Positions 34,847 to 43,722 of a DNA stretch of 64,000 nt are shown piece by piece. The DNA is from Aestuariivivens marinum. GTDB taxonomy: Bacteria > Bacteroidota > Bacteroidia > Flavobacteriales > Flavobacteriaceae. Numbering within the stretch: the first letter of the stretch is position 1; the number at the start of each line of letters is the position of its first letter. The notes under the pieces were generated by a model that saw only the letters and a list, made by a program, of their open reading frames with translations, was not told where the DNA came from and did not search any database. Location of the stretch: assembly GCF_022662175.1 (NCBI RefSeq), contig NZ_JAKMCR010000001.1:1550001-1614000 (forward strand). Reading direction: 5' to 3'. Position numbers and translations under genes: made by a program.

Positions 34847-35671
34847 ATGCTTCGTATTGGAAAAAAAATAAAATGGATTTTTAAAAGGCATCCTTTCTTG
34901 TATTATGTAAGATTCAAACTTTTATCCAAAAATGTTAGCAAAGAAGAATTGGGTAATTATTTTTATAATACCATTAATGCAAAGCATGCGATTCCTAAAA
35001 GTTTTGCTGTGGTCAGTGCATTGGCTTTAAAGGAAAAACGCGAATTTAATGACTTTGATAAAGCCCTGGCATTGGCGCGTTGGCTGCGTGTTAATATTAA
35101 AGGAGGGCGGGGGCTTAGCCTATCGTCTGAAAAAGCATTAGAAAAAATGTTGGCTGGTGAAGGGGGTGTCTGTAGCGACATGGCGCAAATATTCAATAAT
35201 TTTTGTGTAGTTAATGATATAAAAGTACGTGAATGGGGCATTACCTCATTTCCTTTTAATTCAGAATTTGGAGGGCATGCCTTTAATGAGTTTTATTCGG
35301 AATCCTTACAAAAATGGGTGTTGATAGATGTGTCTAAAACCCTAATGTTTTATTTGGAAGGGAGCCTAGTGCCCTTATCTGTAATGGAATTGTTTGAATG
35401 TAATAAACGGAAGAAGCCCATTGCATTCAAATCGTTTTTAGAGACCAATCCACCTGATGTGGACCTTATAAATTTTTATTATTTGCAACGGGATCGGGCC
35501 CCTTTTTTAATTTGTAATTACCATAGTAAAACTTACGATGTCTATTTAGATAGGTTTATGGCTTTATGTCCCGTTTTTGTGATCCATTTTTGGCTGTACC
35601 TTATCCAAAAGAGTTATTATTACCTTTTCCCCCTAGACGATTACAAAAATGAATTGGTTTACGACAGGTGA
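34847..35671 (+). CDS. Transglutaminase-like superfamily protein
   Basis: Papain-like transglutaminase core with Cys109 in GGVCSDMAQIF, His144 in FGGHAFNEFY and Asp161 in WVLIDVSKT, in the canonical Cys-His-Asp order and spacing. 274 residues. No signal peptide is obvious; the N-terminus is basic (MLRIGKKIKWIFKRHP) and a hydrophobic segment (FVIHFWLYLIQKSYYYLF) sits near the C-terminus, so membrane association is possible. Family members act as amidases, proteases or crosslinkers. Its presence in a polysaccharide locus suggests action on amide-linked glycan substituents, which is inference. It has its own short upstream gap. Confidence 0.8.
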   Translation: MLRIGKKIKWIFKRHPFLYYVRFKLLSKNVSKEELGNYFYNTINAKHAIPKSFAVVSALALKEKREFNDFDKALALARWLRVNIKGGRGLSLSSEKALEKMLAGEGGVCSDMAQIFNNFCVVNDIKVREWGITSFPFNSEFGGHAFNEFYSESLQKWVLIDVSKTLMFYLEGSLVPLSVMELFECNKRKKPIAFKSFLETNPPDVDLINFYYLQRDRAPFLICNYHSKTYDVYLDRFMALCPVFVIHFWLYLIQKSYYYLFPLDDYKNELVYDR

Positions 35672-35731
35672 TTGTTACTTTTACATTAAGAGCAAAGTGA
35701 ATCTAAGCCAAGAATCTTTAGCTTTTAACTT

Positions 35732-35761
35732 TTTGAAGAGATAAATTTTCTCGTACCTTTA
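35732..35761 (+). promoter_or_regulatory. Candidate Bacteroidota promoter (TTTG-N18-TACCTTTA)
   Basis: -33 element TTTG at 35732-35735, 18-base spacer, -7 element TACCTTTA at 35754-35761, close to the TAnnTTTG consensus. It ends 5 bases before ATG 35767, so transcription from it would give a very short or leaderless message. Confidence 0.4.
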
Positions 35762-35766
35762 ACTGT

Positions 35767-36780
35767 ATGATATCACTAGTGTATATTGGTAATAATTTGG
35801 TCACGCATGGTCGCAATCTAACAAGTATTGGGCAATTGGGGCCTTTGCTGGAACAGGAAGGTTTCTTCATAAGCTATGCGTCTTCAAAAACCAATAAATT
35901 TGTGAGATTATGGGATATGTTAAAAACATGTGTGGTAAATAAAAACCATGCCAACTATGTGCTTATTGATACTTATAGCACCTTAAACTTTTGGTATGCT
36001 TTTTTTGTATCGCAATTATGTAGGTTCTTAAAGTTAAGCTACATACCTATATTGCATGGTGGTAACTTGGAGTCAAGGCTAAGAACCAATCCCTTTTTAA
36101 GCCGATTAATATTTAAACATGCTTTTGTAAACATAGCCCCATCGGTTTTTATAAAAGACAGTTTTAATAGGTATGGTTATTCAAACCTTGAATATATCCC
36201 CAATACGATTAAAATTGATGAATACCCCTTTAGGCAAAGACCTATGGATGGAGCAAATTTAATTTGGGTACGATCCTTCTCAAAAATTTATAATCCCGAA
36301 CTGGCTGTAAGGGTATTGCAGGGGTTAACTGATAAAGGTGTAAAGGCCACACTCTGTATGGTTGGGCCCGATAGTGGTGATGGTAGTTTAGAAGCTACGA
36401 AACGGTTAGCTGAAGCACTACAGGTTTCGGTAAAGTTTACAGGTGTGTTGGATAAACAGCAATGGACAGCCCTTTCAAAGGATTATAATGTATTTATTAA
36501 TACCACCCATTTTGATAATATGCCGGTTAGCGTTGTTGAAGCCATGGCCTTAGGGCTTCCAGTTGTTTCAACTAATGTAGGTGGAATGCCCTATTTAATT
36601 ACACATGGTAAAGATGGAATTCTTGTTGATTCAGAGAATGAACACGAGTTTGTTGACGCGATTATGTATTTGATGGCCAACCCAAAAGCGCTTAACCAAA
36701 TGGTAGAAAATGCACGTTATAAGGCTGAGTCTTTCGATTGGCGTGAAATAAAATCGCAGTGGATTAGTATTTTAGAATAA
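35767..36780 (+). CDS. Glycosyltransferase family 4 (GT-B fold)
   Basis: GT-B transferase. The N-terminal YIGNNLVTHGRNLTSIGQLGPLL resembles acceptor domains of GT4 enzymes from exopolysaccharide loci. ILHGGNLESRL and FVNIAPSVFIKDSFNRYG follow. The donor half has LIWVRSFSKIYNPELAVRVL (about residues 165-184) and NTTHFDNMPVSVVEAMALGLP (about 244-264) with the EX7E-like motif, then NVGGMPYLI. 337 residues. It precedes the initiating transferase by 59 bases. Confidence 0.87.
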   Translation: MISLVYIGNNLVTHGRNLTSIGQLGPLLEQEGFFISYASSKTNKFVRLWDMLKTCVVNKNHANYVLIDTYSTLNFWYAFFVSQLCRFLKLSYIPILHGGNLESRLRTNPFLSRLIFKHAFVNIAPSVFIKDSFNRYGYSNLEYIPNTIKIDEYPFRQRPMDGANLIWVRSFSKIYNPELAVRVLQGLTDKGVKATLCMVGPDSGDGSLEATKRLAEALQVSVKFTGVLDKQQWTALSKDYNVFINTTHFDNMPVSVVEAMALGLPVVSTNVGGMPYLITHGKDGILVDSENEHEFVDAIMYLMANPKALNQMVENARYKAESFDWREIKSQWISILE

Positions 36781-36839
36781 ACATGGTCTTGTCGTTTTAA
36801 CATAGTATATTTACATATTGCTATCATATCTTTATTAAC

Positions 36840-38231
36840 ATGCCCAACCAAAGTATTCATTTTAATATATCTGAGCGTAAGGTACTGCTTCGAATTTTCG
36901 ATTTGGTATTTGTGTTAGGGGTACTTTATTTGGTGGGTTACCTTTTTGACTTTGATTACTTTAGTTTTACTAAGGAAAACTGGACCTGGGTTTTGGTGCT
37001 CATCTTGTATATTTCGGTGTTTGGAACTGTTTTCGAACTTTACGATTTGCAAAAATCCAGTAAATTGGAATTGGTGGCTTCTAATATTGTACTAACAGTA
37101 TCCTTAACCGTTTTATTTTATTTATTAACGCCGTTTTATACACCGTTTTTACCAGATAACAGATTGCAAATCGTCTACTTTTACTTTTCAATTTTAGTGG
37201 CTTTGCTTCTTTGGCGTTTTATGTATATCACGTTTATTGTTTCGCCACGATTTTATAAAAAAGTACTGCTGGTGGGTGAAGTGTCTAATATTGAGTCGAT
37301 TATTAATGCTTTTAATGAGGCCGATCCCAATTATAAGATTATTGGTTTTATAAATTGTGAAGTAGAACAAAAAGAAGGCTTACGTTTTTTAGGCATTCCA
37401 CAATTCAATTCCAATGAGATACATAAAGTGATCAAGGAGCATAATATCAAGGAAATAGTTGTGGCCACCTATAATTCGGAAAATATAACCCAAGACATAT
37501 ACCATACCCTTATCAACCTTTTGGAAACCGGTTTTTCAATAAAAGAGTATACCCAAGTTTACGAGGAAATGACCCATAGGGTTCCAGTACAATTTGTAGG
37601 TAAGGATTTTTATAAATATTTCCCGTTTAGTAGAAGTAACCAAAATAAGTTGTATCTATTTTTTAGACGGTTAATGGATGTTTTAATTGCTGTTGTAGGT
37701 GTTTTAATTGGCATTTTACTGATACCATTGATTTTTTTAGGAAACCTTATAAGTAATAAAGGGCCCTTGTTTTATGTTCAGGATCGTATAGGGAAAAACG
37801 GAGATGTATTTAGGATGATAAAGTTTAGAACCATGATTAAAAATGCTGAAGATAATGGCGCGGTATGGGCTAAAAAAAACGATTCCAGAATTACAACTTT
37901 TGGTAAATTTTTACGAAACACTAGATTGGACGAATTTCCACAGTTTATTAATATTTTAAGAGGGGATATGAGTTTGATTGGCCCCAGGCCAGAGCGTCCG
38001 CACTTTGTTCGTGAATTGTCACAATTACTACCCTTTTATGAAACCCGACATATTATAAGACCAGGGCTTACGGGCTGGGCGCAGGTAAAAACACGTTATG
38101 GTTCCTCGGTAGATGATAGCTTGCTTAAATTACAGCACGATCTGTATTACATAAAACATCGCAGTTTTTTTCTAGATTTCAATATCTTAATGAAAACTAT
38201 TAGTACAGTTGTTTTCTTTAGGGGACAGTAG
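36840..38231 (+). CDS. Polyprenyl-phosphate sugar-1-phosphate transferase (WcaJ/WbaP-type initiating transferase)
   Basis: Starts repeat-unit synthesis by moving a sugar-1-phosphate from a nucleotide sugar onto undecaprenyl phosphate at the inner membrane. N-terminal half: about four membrane helices (residues 14-135), then a Rossmann-like CoA-binding-type domain (KKVLLVGEVSNIESI). C-terminal bacterial sugar transferase domain: a helix at about 277-302, KFRTM, LDEFPQFINILRGDMSLIGPRPE (in the region 370-395) and RPGLTGWAQVKTRYG. 463 residues is the normal full length. It is the last gene of the polysaccharide locus. Confidence 0.92.
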   Translation: MPNQSIHFNISERKVLLRIFDLVFVLGVLYLVGYLFDFDYFSFTKENWTWVLVLILYISVFGTVFELYDLQKSSKLELVASNIVLTVSLTVLFYLLTPFYTPFLPDNRLQIVYFYFSILVALLLWRFMYITFIVSPRFYKKVLLVGEVSNIESIINAFNEADPNYKIIGFINCEVEQKEGLRFLGIPQFNSNEIHKVIKEHNIKEIVVATYNSENITQDIYHTLINLLETGFSIKEYTQVYEEMTHRVPVQFVGKDFYKYFPFSRSNQNKLYLFFRRLMDVLIAVVGVLIGILLIPLIFLGNLISNKGPLFYVQDRIGKNGDVFRMIKFRTMIKNAEDNGAVWAKKNDSRITTFGKFLRNTRLDEFPQFINILRGDMSLIGPRPERPHFVRELSQLLPFYETRHIIRPGLTGWAQVKTRYGSSVDDSLLKLQHDLYYIKHRSFFLDFNILMKTISTVVFFRGQ

Positions 38232-38397
38232 TTTTTTAGTAGGTAGTTGGCAGTCTCAGTTTGCAGTGTCAATATGTAAAAAACTTTGTGTCTTTGTGTC
38301 TTGGCGAGAACAGGAAGGGCAGAGTACCGATGACCGATGATGGGAGTCGCAGTCTCAGTTTGCAGTTTACAGTCTCAGTTTGATCAAACCATAAACC
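38232..38397. repeat. Intergenic repeats (CAGTCTCAGTTTGCAGT family)
   Basis: Three copies of CAGTCTCAGTTTG(CAGT): 38251-38267, 38350-38366 and, shortened, 38370-38382. Between them is ACTTTGTGTCTTTGTGTCTT, a low-complexity unit often seen in flavobacterial intergenic DNA from what I recall, plus a GACCGATGA duplication. The region marks the right end of the polysaccharide locus, where the coding strand changes. Confidence 0.6.
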
Positions 38398-39573
38398 TTA
38401 AACCCTATAACAGTTAACCAAAAACACATATCGGACTAATAAAGCGACCAAAAAAGGAATTAATGTAACGGCAAATACTTGAACACCAATAATCCAGTGC
38501 AGAGTTAACAGGCAAAGTAAGATAGCTAAAAACTTAATATACTTGGAAAACCATTTAGACGCTTCCTTTTTAAAAAGCTGGGGAACCATAAATAGGTTAA
38601 GCGCAAAAGCCCAAAGCAGATTGTAATTTTGGTGCGTACCCGTATGGTCTGTTGCAAACCATAATAATAGAATAAAAACACCAATAAGTCCAGTTGTACT
38701 AAACAATAAAGCATCTAACCAAACGGTGCGCTTTTTATTTTTGTAGTCCTTGTAGGTTAAAAACAGAATAAAAAAACCAATAAGCCCAAAAATGAATAAC
38801 GGACTGGTAAAAAAGTTTGTTTTTTGGTCTTGTTCCATCTTTTGGAACAAGACTTTACTTTGTTTTACCAATGTTTGATTGGGTTTTGTTTTAAAGGTGG
38901 CTTCCTTAAAAAAGAGATAGATGTTTTCGGGCAGGAACATGTGTTGATAAGGTGTTGCTTGTCTATCTATAACCGATCCCAAAGCCATATCGATGCCTAC
39001 TGCGCCCCAAGAATTCAAGTTAAGGTTGTCGTGTATAAGTGTTCTAAATGTTTTGGCCTTAAAATGTTCTGGGGTGTTGAACTTAATGTTATTGTTTGTT
39101 ACCTCCTGCAGGACATCACGCATTTTGGTGGCACAATTGTCGTAAAAGAAATCATAGAGATAGGCTCTGTTCTCTGGTTTATAATTGTTTGTTAAGTAAT
39201 CGAACAATTGTTGTTTTTCGATTTGCGATAGATGTAATATCTGTTCTTTTATGGTCCTGTTTTGGGATACATAACTTTCATAAAAATCTTCGTAGTAATC
39301 AAATCCTATTAAATAATTAAGTTTTCCTTGAGCAAACTTGAGGTAAAAATTAGGCGTTTTAAAATCATAAACCCCATAATTAAAAACGAAATCAATTCCT
39401 TTAACATAATCTCTTATCCTAAAAGCACTATGACCAAAAGCATCGTTTAAAGATATGCCAGGGCCAACAGTGAGTACACTTATTTCTGCTTCTGAGGATA
39501 ATGTTCTTTGCTGTCCTTTTACATGATGCGTGGTAAGTAGTAAGGCAATTAAGAAAAGTAGTTTTTTGTACAT
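38398..39573 (-). CDS. DUF4105 / Lnb-type periplasmic-domain membrane protein
   Basis: Signal peptide MYKKLLFLIALLLTTHHVKG, then a periplasmic papain-like domain with His in NDAFGHSAFRI (about residues 43-53) and Cys in YDNCATKMRDV (about 145-155), followed by four or more membrane helices from about residue 250. This is the DUF4105 (Lnb N-terminal) architecture; a Bacteroides member has been reported, as I recall, to be the lipoprotein N-acyltransferase Lnb. If orthologous, it would finish triacylation of lipoproteins. Transcribed with the porV/porQ-like gene upstream, 12 bases away. Confidence 0.75.
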   Translation of the reverse strand: MYKKLLFLIALLLTTHHVKGQQRTLSSEAEISVLTVGPGISLNDAFGHSAFRIRDYVKGIDFVFNYGVYDFKTPNFYLKFAQGKLNYLIGFDYYEDFYESYVSQNRTIKEQILHLSQIEKQQLFDYLTNNYKPENRAYLYDFFYDNCATKMRDVLQEVTNNNIKFNTPEHFKAKTFRTLIHDNLNLNSWGAVGIDMALGSVIDRQATPYQHMFLPENIYLFFKEATFKTKPNQTLVKQSKVLFQKMEQDQKTNFFTSPLFIFGLIGFFILFLTYKDYKNKKRTVWLDALLFSTTGLIGVFILLLWFATDHTGTHQNYNLLWAFALNLFMVPQLFKKEASKWFSKYIKFLAILLCLLTLHWIIGVQVFAVTLIPFLVALLVRYVFLVNCYRV

Positions 39574-39585
39574 TGAAAAAAGAAA

Positions 39586-40656
39586 TTATCTAAAGATACT
39601 AAAATCGAGTTTTAAGGAAAACACGTTCGAATAGAGCGCTACACTTTGGTCGCCAATATCGGTAAAGGCATAGTCTATTTGAATACCGTTATATTTAAAC
39701 CCTACGCCAAAACTAGGCTGGAAGGTAAGTTGTTGGGTGTTGTCTATTTGTAGTTCATTTTGAAAATTACCCATGCCAGCCCGTAAATAAACCATATCTA
39801 TATAACCAAACTCAAACCCCAATGCAGGATTTATACTTGCAAACGATGAAGAAATGATATCGTTGTTTTCTTCAAAACGCATATTTAGGTTAACTGCTGT
39901 TAACAAGGTGTAATCGTAATTGAATGTAACAAGTTTAGATACACCTAGCTGCAATTTTGGAATGGTTATTTCGGTAGTTTCAGGAAGTTCCTGATTTTGC
40001 CCTTCAATGGCATCCCTAATGGTTTCAAATTCACCCTCATCAATCGCCCAGGCATTGAATGTGGTGGTAATGTCGCGAGCCATAACCCCAAATTTCCAAT
40101 CGTTTTTCGTTTTAAACTGAATACCTAAATCTAACCCAAAGCCCCATGAAGAGGCAAAATCACCAATAATTCGACGAATGACTTTGGCATTTACACCATA
40201 ATTAAGACCCTCAACGGGTAATGCCCTTGCATAAGAAAAAGTCAACCCATAATCGGCGGTAGAAAACAAACTTATGCGATCGTAATTTATATTGCCTTGT
40301 TCGTCTATAAGTTGTGTAGTGTTTAATATATCATCTACGGCAAATCTTATTAAGGATACGGCAACTGCACTCCTGTTGTCCAATGGCATGGCATAGGCAG
40401 CATAATCGTAATTGGCAATATTGGCAAAATAACTGGAATGCATCAAGGCTAGTTGGTTATCTTCTAGCGCCAATAAACCTGCCGGGTTCCAATAGCCTGA
40501 ATTAACATCGGCTGTGTGGGAGGTCACTGCACTGCTCATTCCCAATGCGGCAGCATCCACCCCAATATTCATAAACTCATTTGAATATTTTCTTGTGGTT
40601 TGACCACTTACAAACAGTGTTAGGATACAAAGAATAGTAGTTAAGTAAACTTTCAA
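39586..40656 (-). CDS. PorV/PorQ family outer-membrane beta-barrel protein
   Basis: Signal peptide MKVYLTTILCILTLFVSG, then a beta-rich protein with NSGYWNPAGLLALEDNQLAL (about residues 52-71), alternating hydrophobic strands and a C-terminal aromatic strand FSLKLDFSIF, as expected for a FadL-like 14-strand barrel. The N-terminal segment FMNIGVDAAALGMSSAV matches PorV/PorQ (UPF0164) proteins of type IX secretion. PorV and PorQ proper help move or shuttle T9SS cargo; this could be either PorQ or a related paralogue. It lies upstream of the Lnb-type gene on the same strand. Confidence 0.75.
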   Translation of the reverse strand: MKVYLTTILCILTLFVSGQTTRKYSNEFMNIGVDAAALGMSSAVTSHTADVNSGYWNPAGLLALEDNQLALMHSSYFANIANYDYAAYAMPLDNRSAVAVSLIRFAVDDILNTTQLIDEQGNINYDRISLFSTADYGLTFSYARALPVEGLNYGVNAKVIRRIIGDFASSWGFGLDLGIQFKTKNDWKFGVMARDITTTFNAWAIDEGEFETIRDAIEGQNQELPETTEITIPKLQLGVSKLVTFNYDYTLLTAVNLNMRFEENNDIISSSFASINPALGFEFGYIDMVYLRAGMGNFQNELQIDNTQQLTFQPSFGVGFKYNGIQIDYAFTDIGDQSVALYSNVFSLKLDFSIFR

Positions 40657-40841
40657 TCACAAAATTTTTACAAATATGCACATTATTTACAATCTATAAA
40701 CTTGAATTTGGAAGAGATATTGTTTTTAGCTTGGATTGGTCAACTTTTGTTTGTTATTTTTACATATTGTCTTAAGTTGCTATGGCTTGATACCTTGGCG
40801 TGTCACCAAAAACTTGAAACCTTGAATGTAAAACCGTAAAT

Positions 40842-41597
40842 ATGAAACGACATATCCCCAATGCCTTAACACTTTTAAACTTATTTTGTGGTTGTATAGG
40901 TGTTATTTATGCCGTTAACAGCAATTTTGTTACAGCAGCTTTTTTTGTCTTTTTAGGTGTTTTTTTTGATTTTTTTGATGGCTTGCTAGCTAGAAAATTA
41001 AAGGTGCAAAGTGAATTGGGACTACAACTGGATTCTTTGGCCGATTTAATTACCAGTGGTTTAGTGCCAGGGATAGTGATGTATAAGTTGTTGGAGTTAA
41101 CATTAGGAGAGGTAACTTTTGATAGTTCATATGGTAGTTGGGATACTGTTATATCCTGGAACGGACTTGAATATTCTTTATTGCCTCTTCTGGGTTTATT
41201 CATAACATTGGCTTCGGCCTACCGATTGGCTAACTTTAATATTGATACGGAGCAACAAACTTATTTTAAAGGCTTACCAACACCGGCTAATGCTGTGCTT
41301 ATTTTGTCTTTGCCACTTATTATGGAATTTCAAAACAATGACATTCTAAACGCTATTATACTAAACAAATGGTTTTTAATTGCAATGACTTTGCTTAGTT
41401 GCTATCTGTTAAATTCCGGCATAAAATTGTTTGCGTTAAAATTTAAGACCTTTGGTTTTAAAGAGAATGCCACCCGTTATATTTTTGTCTTGCTTTGTAT
41501 TGTGTTGCTTATTGTGTTACAGTTTGCAGCTATTCCCTTGCTTACTTTATTGTATATAATTATGTCTGTTTTAGATAATTTAACTTCCAAATTTTAA
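40842..41597 (+). CDS. pssA: CDP-diacylglycerol--serine O-phosphatidyltransferase
   Basis: Makes phosphatidylserine, the precursor of phosphatidylethanolamine, in the inner membrane. The CDP-alcohol phosphotransferase motif is complete: Asp43, Asp46-Gly47, Ala50-Arg51, Gly60, Asp64 and Asp68. 251 residues with about seven membrane helices and the N-terminal HIPNALTLLNLFCGC, usual for Bacteroidota PssA. It is followed 10 bases later by a DUF808 gene on the same strand. Confidence 0.92.
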   Translation: MKRHIPNALTLLNLFCGCIGVIYAVNSNFVTAAFFVFLGVFFDFFDGLLARKLKVQSELGLQLDSLADLITSGLVPGIVMYKLLELTLGEVTFDSSYGSWDTVISWNGLEYSLLPLLGLFITLASAYRLANFNIDTEQQTYFKGLPTPANAVLILSLPLIMEFQNNDILNAIILNKWFLIAMTLLSCYLLNSGIKLFALKFKTFGFKENATRYIFVLLCIVLLIVLQFAAIPLLTLLYIIMSVLDNLTSKF

Positions 41598-41607
41598 TAA
41601 ACGTTTC

Positions 41608-42492
41608 ATGGCCTCTGGATTTTTTGCATTATTGGATGATATCGCTACATTAATGGATGATGTTGTTGTAATGAGTAAAATTACCACAAAAAAAACGGCT
41701 GGTATTTTAGGAGATGACTTAGCTGTTAATGCTGAAAAGGCAACGGGTTTTATATCTTCAAGAGAATTGCCGGTATTATGGGCGATTACAAAAGGATCAA
41801 TGCTTAATAAACTTATCATTTTGCCTATTGCTTTTTTATTAAGTGCTTTTGTACCATGGGCGGTAACCTTGATTTTGGTTTTGGGAGGTGTTTATTTAGC
41901 GTTCGAAGGAGCAGAAAAAATATATGGGTATTTTATACCTCACCATCATGAAAAGGATACTGAGATCAAGCCTAGTGACGGTGAAAAAACTATTTTGGAA
42001 ATAGAGAAGAAGAAGATAAAATCGGCAATTTTTACCGATTTTATTTTGTCCGTTGAAATTATAATTATAGCGCTAGGGACAGTATTAGGAAAACCAATAT
42101 TTTTTCAGGTTTTAGTGGTGACAATTGTAGCAGTAATAGCTACTGTGGGAGTTTATGGTATTGTTGCCCTAATAGTTAGGATGGATGACCTAGGATATAG
42201 GTTGGTTAAAGCCAATGCCAATAAAAAGAATATTTTAAAAACTATTGGAAATTTTTTAATAAATGCATTACCATGGGTAATTAAGGGACTTTCTGTAATA
42301 GGTACTATGGCCTTATTATTAGTCGCTGGAGGTATTTTTGTTCACAATATAGCCTTTTTGCATCACTTTTTAGAAAGTATTCCAAGCTTATTAAGAGACT
42401 TTTTATTGGGGTTATTAGTTGGTTTAGCTGCACTTTTAGTGGTAAAAGCTTTAAAAGCCATTCGGGGCTCTTTTAGACGGGATAGAAGCTAA
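41608..42492 (+). CDS. DUF808 family inner-membrane protein
   Basis: Member of the DUF808/YedI family. The start MASGFFALLDDIATLMDDV and the KTAGILGDDLAVNAEKATGF segment are family hallmarks. Several membrane helices follow (about residues 70-105, 145-190, 230-285). Function is unknown; the family is widespread and often encoded alone. It probably shares a transcript with pssA. It converges on lptB with 1 base between the stops. Confidence 0.88.
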   Translation: MASGFFALLDDIATLMDDVVVMSKITTKKTAGILGDDLAVNAEKATGFISSRELPVLWAITKGSMLNKLIILPIAFLLSAFVPWAVTLILVLGGVYLAFEGAEKIYGYFIPHHHEKDTEIKPSDGEKTILEIEKKKIKSAIFTDFILSVEIIIIALGTVLGKPIFFQVLVVTIVAVIATVGVYGIVALIVRMDDLGYRLVKANANKKNILKTIGNFLINALPWVIKGLSVIGTMALLLVAGGIFVHNIAFLHHFLESIPSLLRDFLLGLLVGLAALLVVKALKAIRGSFRRDRS

Positions 42493-42493
42493 C

Positions 42494-43234
42494 CTAATCC
42501 CTGATTTTCTTTTTACGAAGCTCAAAGTTTTGGCCCAAGTAGACTTTACGAACCATTTTGTCGTTAGCCAATTCTTCGGGTACTCCAGCTTTAAGGATAC
42601 TTCCTTCAAACATTAGATAGGTTCTATCTGTTATGGCCAGGGTTTCCTGTACGTTATGGTCGGTAATTAAAATGCCAATATTCTTTTTGGTAAGTTGCGC
42701 TACAATACGTTGGATGTCTTCTACCGCCACAGGGTCTACACCGGCAAAAGGTTCATCGAGTAAAATGAAATTAGGGTCGGTAGCCAAAGCACGTGCAATT
42801 TCGGTACGACGACGCTCTCCACCGGACAATAAATCACCCCTGTTTTTACGGATATGGTTTAATCCAAATTCTTCAATAAGGGATTCCATTTTAAGGAGCT
42901 GTTCTTTTTTGCTCAATTTGGTGAGCTGTAAAACGCTTAAAATATTATCTTCTATGCTCAACTTTCTAAAGACCGAGGCTTCCTGTGCCAAATAGCCAAT
43001 GCCATTTTGTGCCCGCTTGTACATAGGGTATTTGGTGATTTCGGTATGGTCTAGGAAAATATGGCCTCCGTTGGGTTTTATAAGGCCTACAATCATATAG
43101 AAGCATGTGGTTTTACCTGCTCCATTAGGGCCTAGAAGTCCAACAATTTCACCTTGTTTGACTTCCAAAGAAACATCCTTAACTACTTTTCGTCCGCTAT
43201 AGGACTTCATTAAATTTTCGGCTCTTAAAATCAT
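42494..43234 (-). CDS. lptB: LPS export ABC transporter ATP-binding protein LptB
   Basis: ATPase that drives LPS extraction from the inner membrane with LptF/LptG/LptC. Walker A GPNGAGKT at residues 35-42, Q-loop in [14 protein letters not shown] (about 80-93), signature LSGGE at 136-140, Walker B FILLDE at 156-161, and the LptB-typical [18 protein letters not shown]. 246 residues. The [10 protein letters not shown] segment separates it from general ABC ATPases. It stands alone here, without lptA or lptC. Confidence 0.93.
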   Translation of the reverse strand: MILRAENLMKSYSGRKVVKDVSLEVKQGEIVGLLGPNGAGKTTCFYMIVGLIKPNGGHIFLDHTEITKYPMYKRAQNGIGYLAQEASVFRKLSIEDNILSVLQLTKLSKKEQLLKMESLIEEFGLNHIRKNRGDLLSGGERRRTEIARALATDPNFILLDEPFAGVDPVAVEDIQRIVAQLTKKNIGILITDHNVQETLAITDRTYLMFEGSILKAGVPEELANDKMVRKVYLGQNFELRKKKIRD

Positions 43235-43371
43235 AGACTGTTTGCTTGAGTGCTAAAATAGTAAAATCGGATATACCGTAATAGAATTTATAATAGGTTT
43301 AACGCGATATTGTAAACTTAATTTCAAAGAGCCACTGTTATTCATGGGAAATATTTAACAGATATAAGCAG

Positions 43372-43722
43372 TTATTTATTTTGGGACTCCAAGGCATCCC
43401 AAAATTCGTAGGCGCGTCGTAAATGAGGAATTACAATAGTGCCACCAACCAAAGTGGCTATGCTTAAGGCTTCAACCACTTCTTCCTTTGTTAGGCCAAG
43501 TTTATAGCTGGTTTCTAAATGGTACTTTACACAATCGTCGCAACGTAATACTGCAGAAGCAACTAAACCCAATAGCTCTTTGGTTTTTAGGTCTAAAGCG
43601 CCTTTGGTGTAAGCGTTAGTGTCTAAATTAAAAATACGCTTGATTATTTTATTGTTATCCGCTAGGATTTTATCGTTCATCTTAGAGCGATAATCGTCAA
43701 ATTCCTTTACGATATCAGCCAT
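43372..43722 (-). CDS. Carboxymuconolactone decarboxylase / AhpD-like protein
   Basis: Small AhpD-fold protein of 116 residues. The redox-type site is Cys61-x-x-Cys64 with His68 (RCDDCVKYH), as in AhpD-like alkylhydroperoxidases. The segment KEVVEALSIATLVGGTIVIPHLR-type at the C-terminal half is typical. It is likely a peroxide-related or thiol-redox protein; the electron partner is unknown. The start overlaps the end of tatC by 8 bases, so it is coupled to tatC and kdsD on the minus strand. Confidence 0.85.
   Translation of the reverse strand: MADIVKEFDDYRSKMNDKILADNNKIIKRIFNLDTNAYTKGALDLKTKELLGLVASAVLRCDDCVKYHLETSYKLGLTKEEVVEALSIATLVGGTIVIPHLRRAYEFWDALESQNK

Noticed and set aside
38824-39320. 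Plus-strand open frames within the Lnb-type gene
   Set aside because: Antisense shadows of a well-supported minus-strand gene with signal peptide and family motifs.
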